Below, piece by piece: positions 25,097 to 33,307 of a DNA stretch of 49,684 nucleotides; the stretch's first letter is position 1, and every line of letters starts with the position of its first letter. A program made the position numbers and the translations under genes. The notes beneath the pieces are model-generated. The model had not been told where the DNA came from, searched no databases, and was given only the letters and a program-made list of their open reading frames with translations. This DNA comes from an uncultured Myxococcales bacterium (lineage in GTDB: Bacteria; Myxococcota_A; UBA9042), in NCBI GenBank assembly GCA_903929795.1, contig CAIYWC010000187.1:1-49684 (forward strand), written 5' to 3'.

Positions 25097-25371
25097 CTGA
25101 CGTCGCCCGCCATCGCCGGGCACGCCGCGGTGCCGCATTCCGGCTTGCCGCAGCCGCCGTGGGGCGCGGTTTCCACCGGCGGCGCGCCCTTGCCGCCGTA
25201 GTCGCTTGCGTACCAGCCGCTGCCTTTCAAGTGAAACGTCCCGCCGGTGATGAGCCGCATGCAGTCGACGCTGCCGCACTCCGGGCAGGTCGCGCCGGCG
25301 GGCTCGCTGATGCGCTGGGTTTTCTCGAACACTTTCTGGCAGTTCTGGCAACGGTAGTCGTACGCGGGCAT
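25093..25371 (-). CDS. FmdB-family zinc ribbon protein
   Basis: A 92-residue small regulator-like protein. MPAYDYRCQNCQKVFEK and CPECGSVDCMRLI give the two CxxC knuckles (Cys8/Cys11 and Cys29/Cys32) of the FmdB zinc ribbon, named after a putative formamidase regulator. The middle (GGTFHLKGSGWYASDYGGKG) is the conserved FxxxGxGWYxxDY segment of the family. The tail adds five more residues pairs of Cys/Gly (GGCGKPECGTAACPAM), so more metal may be bound. The function of the family is unsettled. The gene runs towards the GT-C-like gene and overlaps its stop codon by 4 bases. Confidence 0.9.
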   Translation of the reverse strand: MPAYDYRCQNCQKVFEKTQRISEPAGATCPECGSVDCMRLITGGTFHLKGSGWYASDYGGKGAPPVETAPHGGCGKPECGTAACPAMAGDVS

Positions 25372-25545
25372 AAGTCCTCGTGTCGCTGGCCGCGAAAGCG
25401 CGGCAGTTCTGCCTGTAGGTTAGGATTTGCGCGCCGGGCGTCAAGCGCCGCGTTCGCGCCAAGATCGCCGCGCAATTTGTCCCGGCTCGCCCTGCGTGGT
25501 AACTTGAGTCGACAGCCCAGCCGCCAGGTGGGCGCAGTTTGTGGA

Positions 25546-27207
25546 ATGCCCATGCGTGTTTGCCCCAAATGCTCTCAGGAGATGCCGGACACTGTCTGCC
25601 CCAAGGACGGCGCGCGCACGGTCCCTGTCGCGGCGCCGTCGCAGCAAACGTATCCGCTCGGCACGCTGGTGGCGGACCGCTATCGCATTGACGCGGTGCT
25701 GGGCATCGGCGGTTTTGGCGCCGTCTACCGGTGCACGCAGCTCAACATGGACCAGACCGTCGCGGTCAAGGTGTTGCGCGCGGATCACCTGAGCTCGGTC
25801 GAGCACGTCAAGCGGTTCAGCGGCGAGGCGCAAGCCGTCAGTCGGCTGCGACATCCGAATACGATTCGGGTTTTTGACTTTGGCACCCACCAGGACGGCG
25901 CGCTGTACCTGGCGATGGAGTACATCGAGGGCGAGACGCTGGGCCACCGTTTTGACACCAAGGGCGCGCTGCCTTGGCCGCAGATGGTGCGAATCCTGAC
26001 GCAAATTTGCCACTCGCTGACCGAGGCGCACGCCGCCGGGCTGGTCCACCGCGATCTGAAGCCGGAAAACGTGATGTTGCTGCCGGTCGCGGGCGACCCG
26101 GACTTCGTCAAAGTGCTGGATTTCGGCATCGCCAAGCAGCAAAACGCGGCCGGCGCGAGCAACCTGACGGAAACCGGCATGATCATGGGCACGCCCACGT
26201 ACATGTCGCCGGAGCAAGCCAAGGGCGAGCCGATCGACGGCCGCAGCGACGTTTACGCGCTGGGCGTGCTGGCGTACGAGGCGCTGGTCGGCCGGCCGCC
26301 GTTCCTGGGCGACACGCCGATGACGGTGCTGGTCAAGCACATCAAGGATCCGCCGCCGGTGTTCATCCGCGAAGGGGCGCTGCGCGAAGTGCCGCGGGAG
26401 CTGGAGCAGCTGGTGCTGCAGTGCCTGGCGAAAGACCCGCGGCAGCGACCGCAGACCACCGGCGAGCTGGCGGAGAAGCTCGTGCACATCGCGGAGACCG
26501 CGCGGCGTCCGACGCCCGCCAAGCCGCTGCCGGCCGCGGACGAGCGCGTGACGCGCACAGTGAACCCGCCCGAGCCGGAGCCGAGCCCGACGTTGGCGAC
26601 GCCGCAGCCGGTGGTGCCGATGCCGCGGAGCCGCAAGCCGCTGTGGATCGCGGCGAGCGCGTTTGTCGCCGTGCTGGCGGGGACGGCTGCCGTGGCGATG
26701 CTGGCCCCGGGCGAGCCCAAGCCGACGCCGCCGATCGCAGTTCCAGCCGCCTTGCCGCCACCGGTCGTCGTGCCGGAGCCCGTTCGCGCGCCGCCGGTGG
26801 TCGCGGTCCCGGCGCCGGTCGCGAAGCCCGCGGTCCAGCCGGAGCCCGTGGCCAAGCCGGAGCCCATCGCCAAGCCGGAGCCCATCGCCAAGCCGGAGCC
26901 CGTGGCCAAGCCGGAGCCCATCGCCAAGCCGGAGCCCATCGCCAAGCCGGAGCCCGTCGCCAAGCCGGAGCCCATCGCCAAGCCGGAGCCGGAACCGCGC
27001 CACCGCGAGGCCGAGCCGCGGCGGATGGAAGCCAAGCCGGAGCCGCGCGTCGCGGAACCGAAGATCGAGCCCAAGACGGAGCCCAAGGTCGAGCCCAAGG
27101 CCGAGCCGGTGGTGCACGACCACAGCCACGATCGCCCGACCGATCACGGCCACAACCATGAAGCCTTCCGCCTGGACGACGACCGGCCGGACCCGCCCAA
27201 GAAATAG
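25546..27207 (+). CDS. Ser/Thr protein kinase with zinc ribbon, TM helix and KPEP repeats
   Basis: A 553-residue Hanks-type kinase. Residues 6-22 (CPKCSQEMPDTVCPKDG) form an N-terminal zinc-ribbon-like knuckle. The kinase domain spans about 46-310: glycine loop LGIGGFGAVY (52-61), Lys75 in VAVKVL, HRDLKPEN (168-175), DFG (Asp192) and GTPTYMSPEQ. One membrane helix lies at about 365-388, so the kinase is cytoplasmic. Outside are a Pro/Val stretch, eight exact six-residue units PEP(I/V)AK (432-479), a mixed Lys/Glu/Pro region and a His-rich end (HDHSHDRPTDHGHNH) that could bind metal. The ATG at 25546 was chosen; ATG 25552 is equally possible. Such Pro/Lys tails resemble TonB-type periplasm-spanning rods. 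The TPR/PEGA gene follows 111 bases downstream. Confidence 0.92.
   Translation: MPMRVCPKCSQEMPDTVCPKDGARTVPVAAPSQQTYPLGTLVADRYRIDAVLGIGGFGAVYRCTQLNMDQTVAVKVLRADHLSSVEHVKRFSGEAQAVSRLRHPNTIRVFDFGTHQDGALYLAMEYIEGETLGHRFDTKGALPWPQMVRILTQICHSLTEAHAAGLVHRDLKPENVMLLPVAGDPDFVKVLDFGIAKQQNAAGASNLTETGMIMGTPTYMSPEQAKGEPIDGRSDVYALGVLAYEALVGRPPFLGDTPMTVLVKHIKDPPPVFIREGALREVPRELEQLVLQCLAKDPRQRPQTTGELAEKLVHIAETARRPTPAKPLPAADERVTRTVNPPEPEPSPTLATPQPVVPMPRSRKPLWIAASAFVAVLAGTAAVAMLAPGEPKPTPPIAVPAALPPPVVVPEPVRAPPVVAVPAPVAKPAVQPEPVAKPEPIAKPEPIAKPEPVAKPEPIAKPEPIAKPEPVAKPEPIAKPEPEPRHREAEPRRMEAKPEPRVAEPKIEPKTEPKVEPKAEPVVHDHSHDRPTDHGHNHEAFRLDDDRPDPPKK
26839..26982 (+). repeat. 18-base tandem repeat (8 units) in the kinase gene
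   Basis: Eight in-frame units of ccggagcccatcgccaag, varying only at the Val/Ile codon (gtg, gtc or atc). Because the unit is a multiple of three, unit loss or gain would change the rod length without a frameshift. Confidence 0.9.
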
Positions 27208-27223
27208 CGCGACCCGCCGTCGG

Positions 27224-27241
27224 CTTTTTGCGGGCAAAAAG
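27224..27241. other. Inverted repeat after the kinase gene
   Basis: CTTTTTG and CAAAAAG flank CGGG, 17 bases after the kinase stop codon. The A/T-rich stem makes it a poor intrinsic terminator, but it is the only structured element in the 111-base gap before the TPR/PEGA gene. Confidence 0.3.
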
Positions 27242-27318
27242 TTTGACGGACCCGTCAGCCTGCGCGAAACCCGCTGAACCACTCGGCGCCTCGCACGCGG
27301 CGCCGGACAGGCTGGGTC

Positions 27319-28389
27319 ATGTCGATTGTACGCGTCCTTTCAAGAACTTCCCTGCAGCTGGGTCTGCTGGTGCTCCTCGTGGCGACCGCCGCGCCCGCGC
27401 ACGCGCAGCCGAGCGGGCTGACGACCGAGCAGGCGCACGCGCGCGACGAGGCGATCGAGATCTTCAACCAGGGCAGGGCGGCGTTCAAGGCCGGCGACTA
27501 CGACGCCGCGCAGCAGCTTTTCTTGAAGGCGTGGGGCAAGTTTGACCGCGAGCCGCTGATCGCGCTGGCGCTGGCCAAGGCGTATGACCGCGCGGCGAAC
27601 CTCGACAAAGCGCAGATCTACTACGAGGCGTTTTTGCGCCTCGCGCCGCCGGAAAAGGATTTTGCGAAGGATCGCGAGCAGACGGTCAAGCGGCTGGCCG
27701 AGGTCAGAGAGCTCCTGGCGTCGCGGCCGGGCGTGCTGAAATTCCAGGGGTTGCCGACGGGCGCGCGCTTGACGCTGGACGACCAGCCGGCGGATCCGGA
27801 CACCAACGGCGAGATCAAGGTCACCGCGGGGACGCACGCTGTGCGCGTCGCGATGGACAAGCGCGAGCCGTTCGTGCGCCCGGCGGTGGCGGTGGCGGCG
27901 GGTGAGACCAAGGTCATCGACGTGGTGCTGATGGCGCCAGTCGACCCGTCGACGCTGCCGCACGACTACACGCTGACGTGGGTTCTCGGCAGCGCGGCGG
28001 CGGCGACGGTGCTGACCGGCGGCATTTTCGGCATCCTGGCCCTGGAGCGCACAGACGCGTATTCCAAGCGCTTTGACTCGCAGGGCTACGCCTACCAGTC
28101 CACGCTGGACGACTACGGCTGCAAGCTGGGCCAATCCGGCGGCTGCCCGCAGGCGATCGCCGAAGGCCAGAATTTCGTGAGCCAAATCGAATTCCGCCGC
28201 AACGCGATGTTCATCTCGTTTGGCGTTGGCGCGGCCTTGACGGCGGCAACCGTCATCGCGGCCGTCAAGGCGCCGGCGCTCGATAAGAGCATGACATTGC
28301 AGCAAAACCCTTGGTGGCAGGAACTGCGCGCGTACCCGACCATTGACGGCCGTGGCGGCGGCGGCGCGACGGTCTCGCTGCGTTTCTAG
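27319..28389 (+). CDS. TPR protein with PEGA-like domain and membrane anchor
   Basis: A 356-residue exported protein. A signal peptide (LGLLVLLVATAAPAHAQ) is followed by a TPR-like helical region at about 40-135 (EIFNQGRAAFKAGDYDAAQQLFLKAW, LALAKAYDRAANLDKAQIYYEAFL). A PEGA-like small beta domain follows at about 145-205 (GVLKFQGLPTGARLTLDDQPADPDTNGEIKVTAGTHAVRVAM). A hydrophobic helix (VLGSAAAATVLTGGIFGILAL, about 220-242) and a second one (about 295-315) frame a Cys-containing loop. This layout is common in myxobacterial proteins encoded next to Ser/Thr kinases. It lies 111 bases downstream of the kinase gene on the same strand, so a shared pathway is plausible but unproven. The ATG at 27319 opens the signal peptide. 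Confidence 0.82.
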   Translation: MSIVRVLSRTSLQLGLLVLLVATAAPAHAQPSGLTTEQAHARDEAIEIFNQGRAAFKAGDYDAAQQLFLKAWGKFDREPLIALALAKAYDRAANLDKAQIYYEAFLRLAPPEKDFAKDREQTVKRLAEVRELLASRPGVLKFQGLPTGARLTLDDQPADPDTNGEIKVTAGTHAVRVAMDKREPFVRPAVAVAAGETKVIDVVLMAPVDPSTLPHDYTLTWVLGSAAAATVLTGGIFGILALERTDAYSKRFDSQGYAYQSTLDDYGCKLGQSGGCPQAIAEGQNFVSQIEFRRNAMFISFGVGAALTAATVIAAVKAPALDKSMTLQQNPWWQELRAYPTIDGRGGGGATVSLRF

Positions 28390-28416
28390 CGGGCAGACTC
28401 GCGCGGGACGCCAACG

Positions 28417-28791
28417 CTACGGCGCTTCCAGCAACGCTTTCAAGCTGCCGTCTTCAAATGCTTTTTTCGCATCCGAAGCGCCGCCGACCAGCGTACCGCG
28501 CACAAAGACCATCGGAAACGTCGGCCAGCCGGTCCACATCTTGAGCGCGAGCCGGCGGCGCCACTCTGAGAAATAGCCGCCGTATTCCAGGTACGTGTGG
28601 GCAATCCCGTTGACTTCCATGAGCTTGCGCGCACGTGAGCACGCGTCGTTCAGGCGCATGCCGACGATGACCACGCGGTCGCGGGCGATCGCCTCCTGGA
28701 CCTCGCGGACGATGTCGGGGTGAAACTGCTCCAGCGTCGCCTGCACGGCCGGCGTCAGGTGGGCGTTGTCGAGGATTGGACGATTCAACAT
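28417..28791 (-). CDS. Monothiol glutaredoxin-like protein
   Basis: A 124-residue protein of the glutaredoxin fold. The N-terminal part (to about 35) is an extension; the fold runs VQEAIARDRVVIVGMRLNDACSRARKLMEVNGIAHTYLEYG, with the active-site position occupied by Cys51 in DACSRA, so only one thiol is present instead of CPYC. The cis-proline (TFP, about 91-93) and the glutathione-binding GG of LVGGASD (103-104) are conserved. Monothiol glutaredoxins typically carry CGFS and handle iron-sulfur clusters; CSRA is unusual, so chemistry may differ. The ATG at 28791 has AGGA upstream and is preferred over a longer start. It converges with the TPR/PEGA gene (27-base gap). Confidence 0.75.
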   Translation of the reverse strand: MLNRPILDNAHLTPAVQATLEQFHPDIVREVQEAIARDRVVIVGMRLNDACSRARKLMEVNGIAHTYLEYGGYFSEWRRRLALKMWTGWPTFPMVFVRGTLVGGASDAKKAFEDGSLKALLEAP

Positions 28792-28854
28792 GACTTTCCT
28801 TGGGTTCAAGAACTTCCGCGGACAAACCCGCGGGCGGGGCGGGTTATTCCGCCG

Positions 28855-31842
28855 TCAAATGCCGAGCAGCAGCCACCAGGCGGTGCTCTGCATCAGGAAT
28901 TCGTGGCCCGCGCCCAGGCGGAGCGTGCCGGGCAGGCCATAGCCAGCCTCCCAATTCACCAGCAATTCCGCTCCTGTGGACCACGTTCCGCCGGCGTAGC
29001 GCTCCATGTATTTCGGCGGTAGAAACGCCCAGGCGCCGTCGACAAACGGCGTGACGCGCACCCGGCCAACGAAGATCGGCAAGGTGTCAAAGCCGCGACC
29101 GATGTCGAACAGCGGGATATGCACCTGCGCCGTGCCCCAGGCCATGCCGTCGCCCGCGCGGAGGATGCTGGCAAACGGTGTGCCGCGGACGGTGATGGCG
29201 GACGTGCCGCTGCCGGCGAGGACGCTGGTGGGCAACGGCTGGATGCCGCGGACGGCGAAGCTGGGACTGGTGTCGCCACTGACGGGAATTGCTGCGATAT
29301 TGCTGGTGATTTCCGCGATGAAGTGACCGCCGAGCGGCCAGCGGTTGGCGGCGAGCGCTTGCAAGATGATCCGCCGCCGCGCGCCGCCGGTGTAGCTGTC
29401 GCTCACGCTGCCGCGGACGGCGAACGCGTGCAGGCGCTCGGTCGTCGAGGCGTCCGGGCTGTTGGCGCCCCACGCCCAGGCGACGCCGCCGTCCAGGAAG
29501 GAGTCGATGCCGGTCCACGGCTCGATGGGCGGCGGGCCGCCGGGGTCGTACGGGTAGCGGATCGCGTACCGGTCGTCGCGCAAGGAGGAGTGTACCATCC
29601 GCCAGCCGCCGTCGAAGGTCCACCCGCTGCGCACGCCGGGCAAGGTCCAGGAGCCGTCGACGCCCAAGCCCCAGCGGTCGGTCGGCGTGGCCGCCCAGGA
29701 GAAGCCGCGGCGGAGGTAGGACAGGCCCTGCTGGTAGCCGGTGTCGAGCGTCCAGGTCGGCTCCCAGCGCGTGATCGCCAAGGAAAACGCGCCGATGGGG
29801 TCCGTGCCGTCGTCGCGGATTTGCCCGGTGGCGAGCCAGTTCCAGTAGCCCAGCGCGTCGCTGCCGGCGAGCTGTGCGCCCAGCCAGATGCCGCCCGGCG
29901 CGCTGGTGTCGCGGTCGCCGGTCGCGGTCAAGAGCGGCCGCCACGCGCGCGGCCAAATCGAGCGCAGCGGGTTGTACCAGCCCTCGGTGGCGGCCGTTGG
30001 CGTCGCGACGTAGGGCAAATCGGCGTGGTGCGGCGCACCTTCGGCGGGCATCGGCGACCGCGCATCCCCGACCAGAAACACGTCCAGCCCACGCGCGCCC
30101 CGGCGCACGGTTGCCAGCTGCCGCGGCGAGGCGCCGATTTGCGCCGTCGAAGTCACGCCCGTCAGCGTCCGCGTCGCCAGGAGCCAGCCGTCGGGCCCCA
30201 GCTCCGCGGCCTCGCGAAAGCCATCGACCTCCACGACCGCGGTGACCGTGCCATCGGGCTGGCGCGCCAGATCGCCCACCCACTCCGGCTCCAGCGCCGA
30301 TGGGACCAGCGCCGACCCATCCGACTCCAGCCCGCGGTGTGCACCCAGCCACGCCGTCCAGAGCAGGTGGCCGTCCGGCAGCGGCAGCGGGCTGTCCAGC
30401 GTCTGGCCCAGCGGCGGCGCTGGCACGCGCAGCACCCACGCGGGCGGCTCGCGACCTGTCTGGGCCGCGGCAAGCGCAGCCAGCAGCGGCAAAGTCTCAA
30501 TGTCCGTGCGACCTTGCGCCACGCGCACCGCCACCAGTGTCTGGCCGTCCGGGCTCACCGCCGGCGCGCGCAGCCGTGCGCCGTGGGTCAGCTGGAGCTC
30601 CGAACCAGCGACCTGGCCGTCGGCGCTCAGCGGCACGGCGACAAGCTCGCGGAACTGGTACAGCCGCCGGAATGGCCGCGTCTCGGTGTACAGCAGCCAG
30701 CGCGCGTCCGGCGTGACCATCACCTCGTCGCAATCGCCGCGGCAGGTGTGCAGCTTGGTCACCCGGCCATCGACAGAAATCCGTTCAATCGTAAAGAGTT
30801 GTGCGTCGCTCGCCTGATGCGCCACCACCGCCGACTGCCCATCGGGCCAGCTGCGCATCCGTCCGCGGAATTCGCCGTCCCGGGTCAGCTGCGTGCCGTC
30901 GTGCTGGCGGACGTACGCCTCGAACGCGGCCGTCGCCGGGTCCGGCAGGTCCACGCCCCCGCGCGCGCGCCACTTCGCCCGCACGCGCAGCTGCAGCCGC
31001 GCCACGGCGTCGTGCCAGGCGCGCGTCAAGCTCTTGTCCCAGGTGTAGCGCGCAGTCCCTTGAATTCCCAAGCCAAAGAGCCGCGGCGCGATGCCGTCGA
31101 TGAACCGGCGGATCGACGCGTGCCCGTGCGTCTGCGCCAGATCGTCCAGCAGCAGGCTGCCAAACAGGTACCAGCCCTGCCCGCGCGGCCAGCGCAGCGG
31201 CACGCCGGTCAGTTCGCTCAGTTCCGGCAGGTGGCCGTCCAGCACTTGCGCACGCAATTCACCCATGAAAGCCGGACTATCCACGCGACCGCCGTGGCCT
31301 TCCACCGCGTGGTCACCGCCCGTCAGCCGGGTCTCGGCCCAGGTCGCCAGGCCTTCGGTGAAAAACCGCGGCAGCCCGGAGTTCGGCATCAGCGTACGGC
31401 CCAGCACGGCGTTGATCCAGGTCGGCGGGCCTTCGACGTCGCCCATGTGCAAAATGTGCGAATACTCATGGAAAACCAGCGCGCGCAGCCAGTCGCCGTG
31501 GTCGCCCAGCTCGCTGTCCGGGCCCGGCGGATACGCGTAGAGGTGCACCAGGTCAAACGGCAGCACCGACGCGTAACCATTGGCCGTGTCGACGAAATCG
31601 TCCAAGGTCAGCTGCAGCGTCACGTCGCGGGCCGGCAGGATCTCGCCGAGCGCCTGTCGCGCGTCCTGCCAAGTCGCCAGCACGCGCCGGGCAAACGCTT
31701 CGTGGGTCCGCGGGAAGGTCAGCTCGATGCCGGGCGCGCGCAGTGTCCGCCAGTCGATCGCGCCATCACCGGCGTGCGCGGGCCGACTGACAACTACGGC
31801 CAGCGCCAGGAGAATTCCAAGCCCGCGCTGCACTTTCGCCAC
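28855..31842 (-). CDS. HEYSH peptidase-like, beta-propeller and outer-membrane barrel fusion
   Basis: A 995-residue exported protein: signal peptide to about residue 24 (AHA|GDG). Then a gluzincin-like domain follows with HEYSH at 125-129 (HExxH zinc motif) and FFTEGLATWAE with Glu163 as likely third ligand. Residues about 300-640 have TolB/WD40-like propeller repeats (SPDGQ, TPDARWLLYTE). The last about 330 residues (from GWYNPLRSIWPRAWRPLL) are strand-rich with Gly/aromatic alternation and look like an Omp85/BamA-type barrel. The C-terminal Ile is not the usual Phe but follows WWLLLG. Such peptidase-propeller-barrel proteins occur in Deltaproteobacteria and Bacteroidota without known function. 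It ends 63 bases before the glutaredoxin start and begins 18 bases after the E1-alpha stop, so it is likely co-transcribed with E1-alpha. Confidence 0.75.
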   Translation of the reverse strand: MAKVQRGLGILLALAVVVSRPAHAGDGAIDWRTLRAPGIELTFPRTHEAFARRVLATWQDARQALGEILPARDVTLQLTLDDFVDTANGYASVLPFDLVHLYAYPPGPDSELGDHGDWLRALVFHEYSHILHMGDVEGPPTWINAVLGRTLMPNSGLPRFFTEGLATWAETRLTGGDHAVEGHGGRVDSPAFMGELRAQVLDGHLPELSELTGVPLRWPRGQGWYLFGSLLLDDLAQTHGHASIRRFIDGIAPRLFGLGIQGTARYTWDKSLTRAWHDAVARLQLRVRAKWRARGGVDLPDPATAAFEAYVRQHDGTQLTRDGEFRGRMRSWPDGQSAVVAHQASDAQLFTIERISVDGRVTKLHTCRGDCDEVMVTPDARWLLYTETRPFRRLYQFRELVAVPLSADGQVAGSELQLTHGARLRAPAVSPDGQTLVAVRVAQGRTDIETLPLLAALAAAQTGREPPAWVLRVPAPPLGQTLDSPLPLPDGHLLWTAWLGAHRGLESDGSALVPSALEPEWVGDLARQPDGTVTAVVEVDGFREAAELGPDGWLLATRTLTGVTSTAQIGASPRQLATVRRGARGLDVFLVGDARSPMPAEGAPHHADLPYVATPTAATEGWYNPLRSIWPRAWRPLLTATGDRDTSAPGGIWLGAQLAGSDALGYWNWLATGQIRDDGTDPIGAFSLAITRWEPTWTLDTGYQQGLSYLRRGFSWAATPTDRWGLGVDGSWTLPGVRSGWTFDGGWRMVHSSLRDDRYAIRYPYDPGGPPPIEPWTGIDSFLDGGVAWAWGANSPDASTTERLHAFAVRGSVSDSYTGGARRRIILQALAANRWPLGGHFIAEITSNIAAIPVSGDTSPSFAVRGIQPLPTSVLAGSGTSAITVRGTPFASILRAGDGMAWGTAQVHIPLFDIGRGFDTLPIFVGRVRVTPFVDGAWAFLPPKYMERYAGGTWSTGAELLVNWEAGYGLPGTLRLGAGHEFLMQSTAWWLLLGI

Positions 31843-31860
31843 GTCGCGCCCTCTCGCCGG

Positions 31861-33126
31861 TCAGGCGCCGGCCAGCCCCGCTTCGACTTCTGCCAGCTGC
31901 CGCGCCAGGTGCGCCGGCATCTCCGCGTAGACGTCCTCAAACAGCGTCGCGGTGGCCGGCGGCGGCACTTTTTCCACTTCCGCAAGCGTCGCCCGCACTT
32001 CGTCGTCGTACTCCGCCCGCAGCCGCTGCACGTCGTCGGGCGTCAGCACGTCGCGGTGAATCAGGTACTTGGCGAGCCGGTCGATCGGGTCCAACGCCGC
32101 CCACTGCTTGGTGATTCCTTCGTCGCGGTAGCGGCTGGGATCGTCCGAGGTCGAGTGCGCACCGACGCGGTACGTGACCGCCTCCACCAGGATCGGCTCG
32201 CCGCCCGCGCGCACACGCGCCGCCGCCGCCCGCATCACGCGCAAGACCGCCAGCGCGTCATTGCCGTCCACGCGACAGCCGGCGATGCCATAACCCAGCG
32301 CTTTCACAGCGATGGATGGCGCGGCCGTCTGCTTTTCCACCGGCGTCGAGATCGCCCACTGGTTGTTTTGCACGTACAAAATCAGCGGCAGCCCCAGACC
32401 CTTGGGCCGCATCACGCCGGCAAAAGTCAGCGCCACGTGGAAATCGCCCTCGCTGGTCGCGCCGTCGCCGATCGCGCCCAGGCACAGCGGCCGGTCCGGC
32501 GCCTCATGCAGCATCGCCATCGCGTACGCGGTGCCCACCGCCTGCGGCATCTGCGTCGCCATCACGCTGGACAGCGTCACGTAGCCCAGCGCGCGCGAGC
32601 CGTAGTGGCACGGCATTTGCCGGCCCTTGGTCGACGTGTCGTCAGCATTGCCAAAGATTTGGCTGAGATACGTCCACAGCGGATAGCCGCGGTGCAGCGC
32701 CATCCCGCCTTCCCGCAGCGCCGGATGAATCCAGTCGCGCAGTTCCAGCGCGTGGCCTGCGGCAATCGTCGCCGCCTCCTGACCCGTCGCCGCGCCGTAA
32801 AAGCCAATGCGTCCCTGACGTTGCAGCGCGAGCATGCGCTCGTCAATACAGCGCAGGCGGATCATCGACCGCAGCATCGCCAGCGCGTCGTCATCTGCGA
32901 CGCCCGTGCCGTTCAATAAGTCGGCGTTATTGACGATCGGCAAACCTTCGGGCGACAGCACGCGAAAGATACTGCGCATCGCCGGCTCGTCGTCGCGCGT
33001 CAGCTGCGGAAACGGCGCGGAGTCGCGCTGGGCAAAATCCAGCACCGCCGGACTTGCGGCCGCCGCCGGCGCGCCGGGCACGGGCAATTTCTGTTGATTT
33101 TTGGCAGTCTTGGACTTCGCGCTCAT
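31861..33126 (-). CDS. 2-oxoacid dehydrogenase E1 alpha subunit (branched-chain type)
   Basis: A 421-residue thiamine-diphosphate enzyme subunit that decarboxylates a 2-oxoacid and passes the acyl group to an E2 lipoyl domain. The ThDP motif is GDGATSEGDFHVALTFAGVMRPKGLGLPLILYVQNN (220-255). The N-terminal YGAATGQEA, the HPALREGG segment and the VTYRVGAHSTSDDPSRYR phosphorylation-loop equivalent favour the branched-chain (BCKDH/BkdA) class over pyruvate dehydrogenase. The start at 33126 precedes an Ala/Pro/Lys-rich lead. It stands alone: no E1-beta, E2 or E3 gene is adjacent, so its partners must lie elsewhere. Branched-chain E1 often supplies iso-fatty-acid primers, important in myxobacterial development. 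The gene diverges from the signalling operon with a 181-base gap. Confidence 0.88.
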   Translation of the reverse strand: MSAKSKTAKNQQKLPVPGAPAAAASPAVLDFAQRDSAPFPQLTRDDEPAMRSIFRVLSPEGLPIVNNADLLNGTGVADDDALAMLRSMIRLRCIDERMLALQRQGRIGFYGAATGQEAATIAAGHALELRDWIHPALREGGMALHRGYPLWTYLSQIFGNADDTSTKGRQMPCHYGSRALGYVTLSSVMATQMPQAVGTAYAMAMLHEAPDRPLCLGAIGDGATSEGDFHVALTFAGVMRPKGLGLPLILYVQNNQWAISTPVEKQTAAPSIAVKALGYGIAGCRVDGNDALAVLRVMRAAAARVRAGGEPILVEAVTYRVGAHSTSDDPSRYRDEGITKQWAALDPIDRLAKYLIHRDVLTPDDVQRLRAEYDDEVRATLAEVEKVPPPATATLFEDVYAEMPAHLARQLAEVEAGLAGA

Positions 33127-33307
33127 GGGGCCCCGCGTGGCTGACAGCAGCGCAATCCGGCGCGGCCGCGGCCTAGTCTCGCGGCTTCGCGCGCCCGGAG
33201 CAAGGCCTCGTGGCACGATCCGCTTTCCTGCGCAGCGTCAAGCGGAACTTGTCGGTCACCACAATGTTCTTCACAAGCGGCCACCGTCGACTACACTCGC
33301 CGGCAGG

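Noticed and set aside
24475..25545. N-terminal extension of the Ser/Thr kinase by some 350 codons
   Set aside because: The extension is the shadow of the GT-C-like and FmdB genes; the zinc knuckle right after ATG 25546 marks the real start.
26839..26982. Regular 18-base repeats as a CRISPR array or satellite
   Set aside because: Units are adjacent without spacers, in frame, and encode PEPxAK in a kinase tail.
29119..32919. A 1266-codon + strand open frame opposite the peptidase-barrel and E1-alpha genes
   Set aside because: It crosses two clearly homologous - strand genes and has only Arg/Gln/His-rich low-quality sequence; high GC keeps such frames open.
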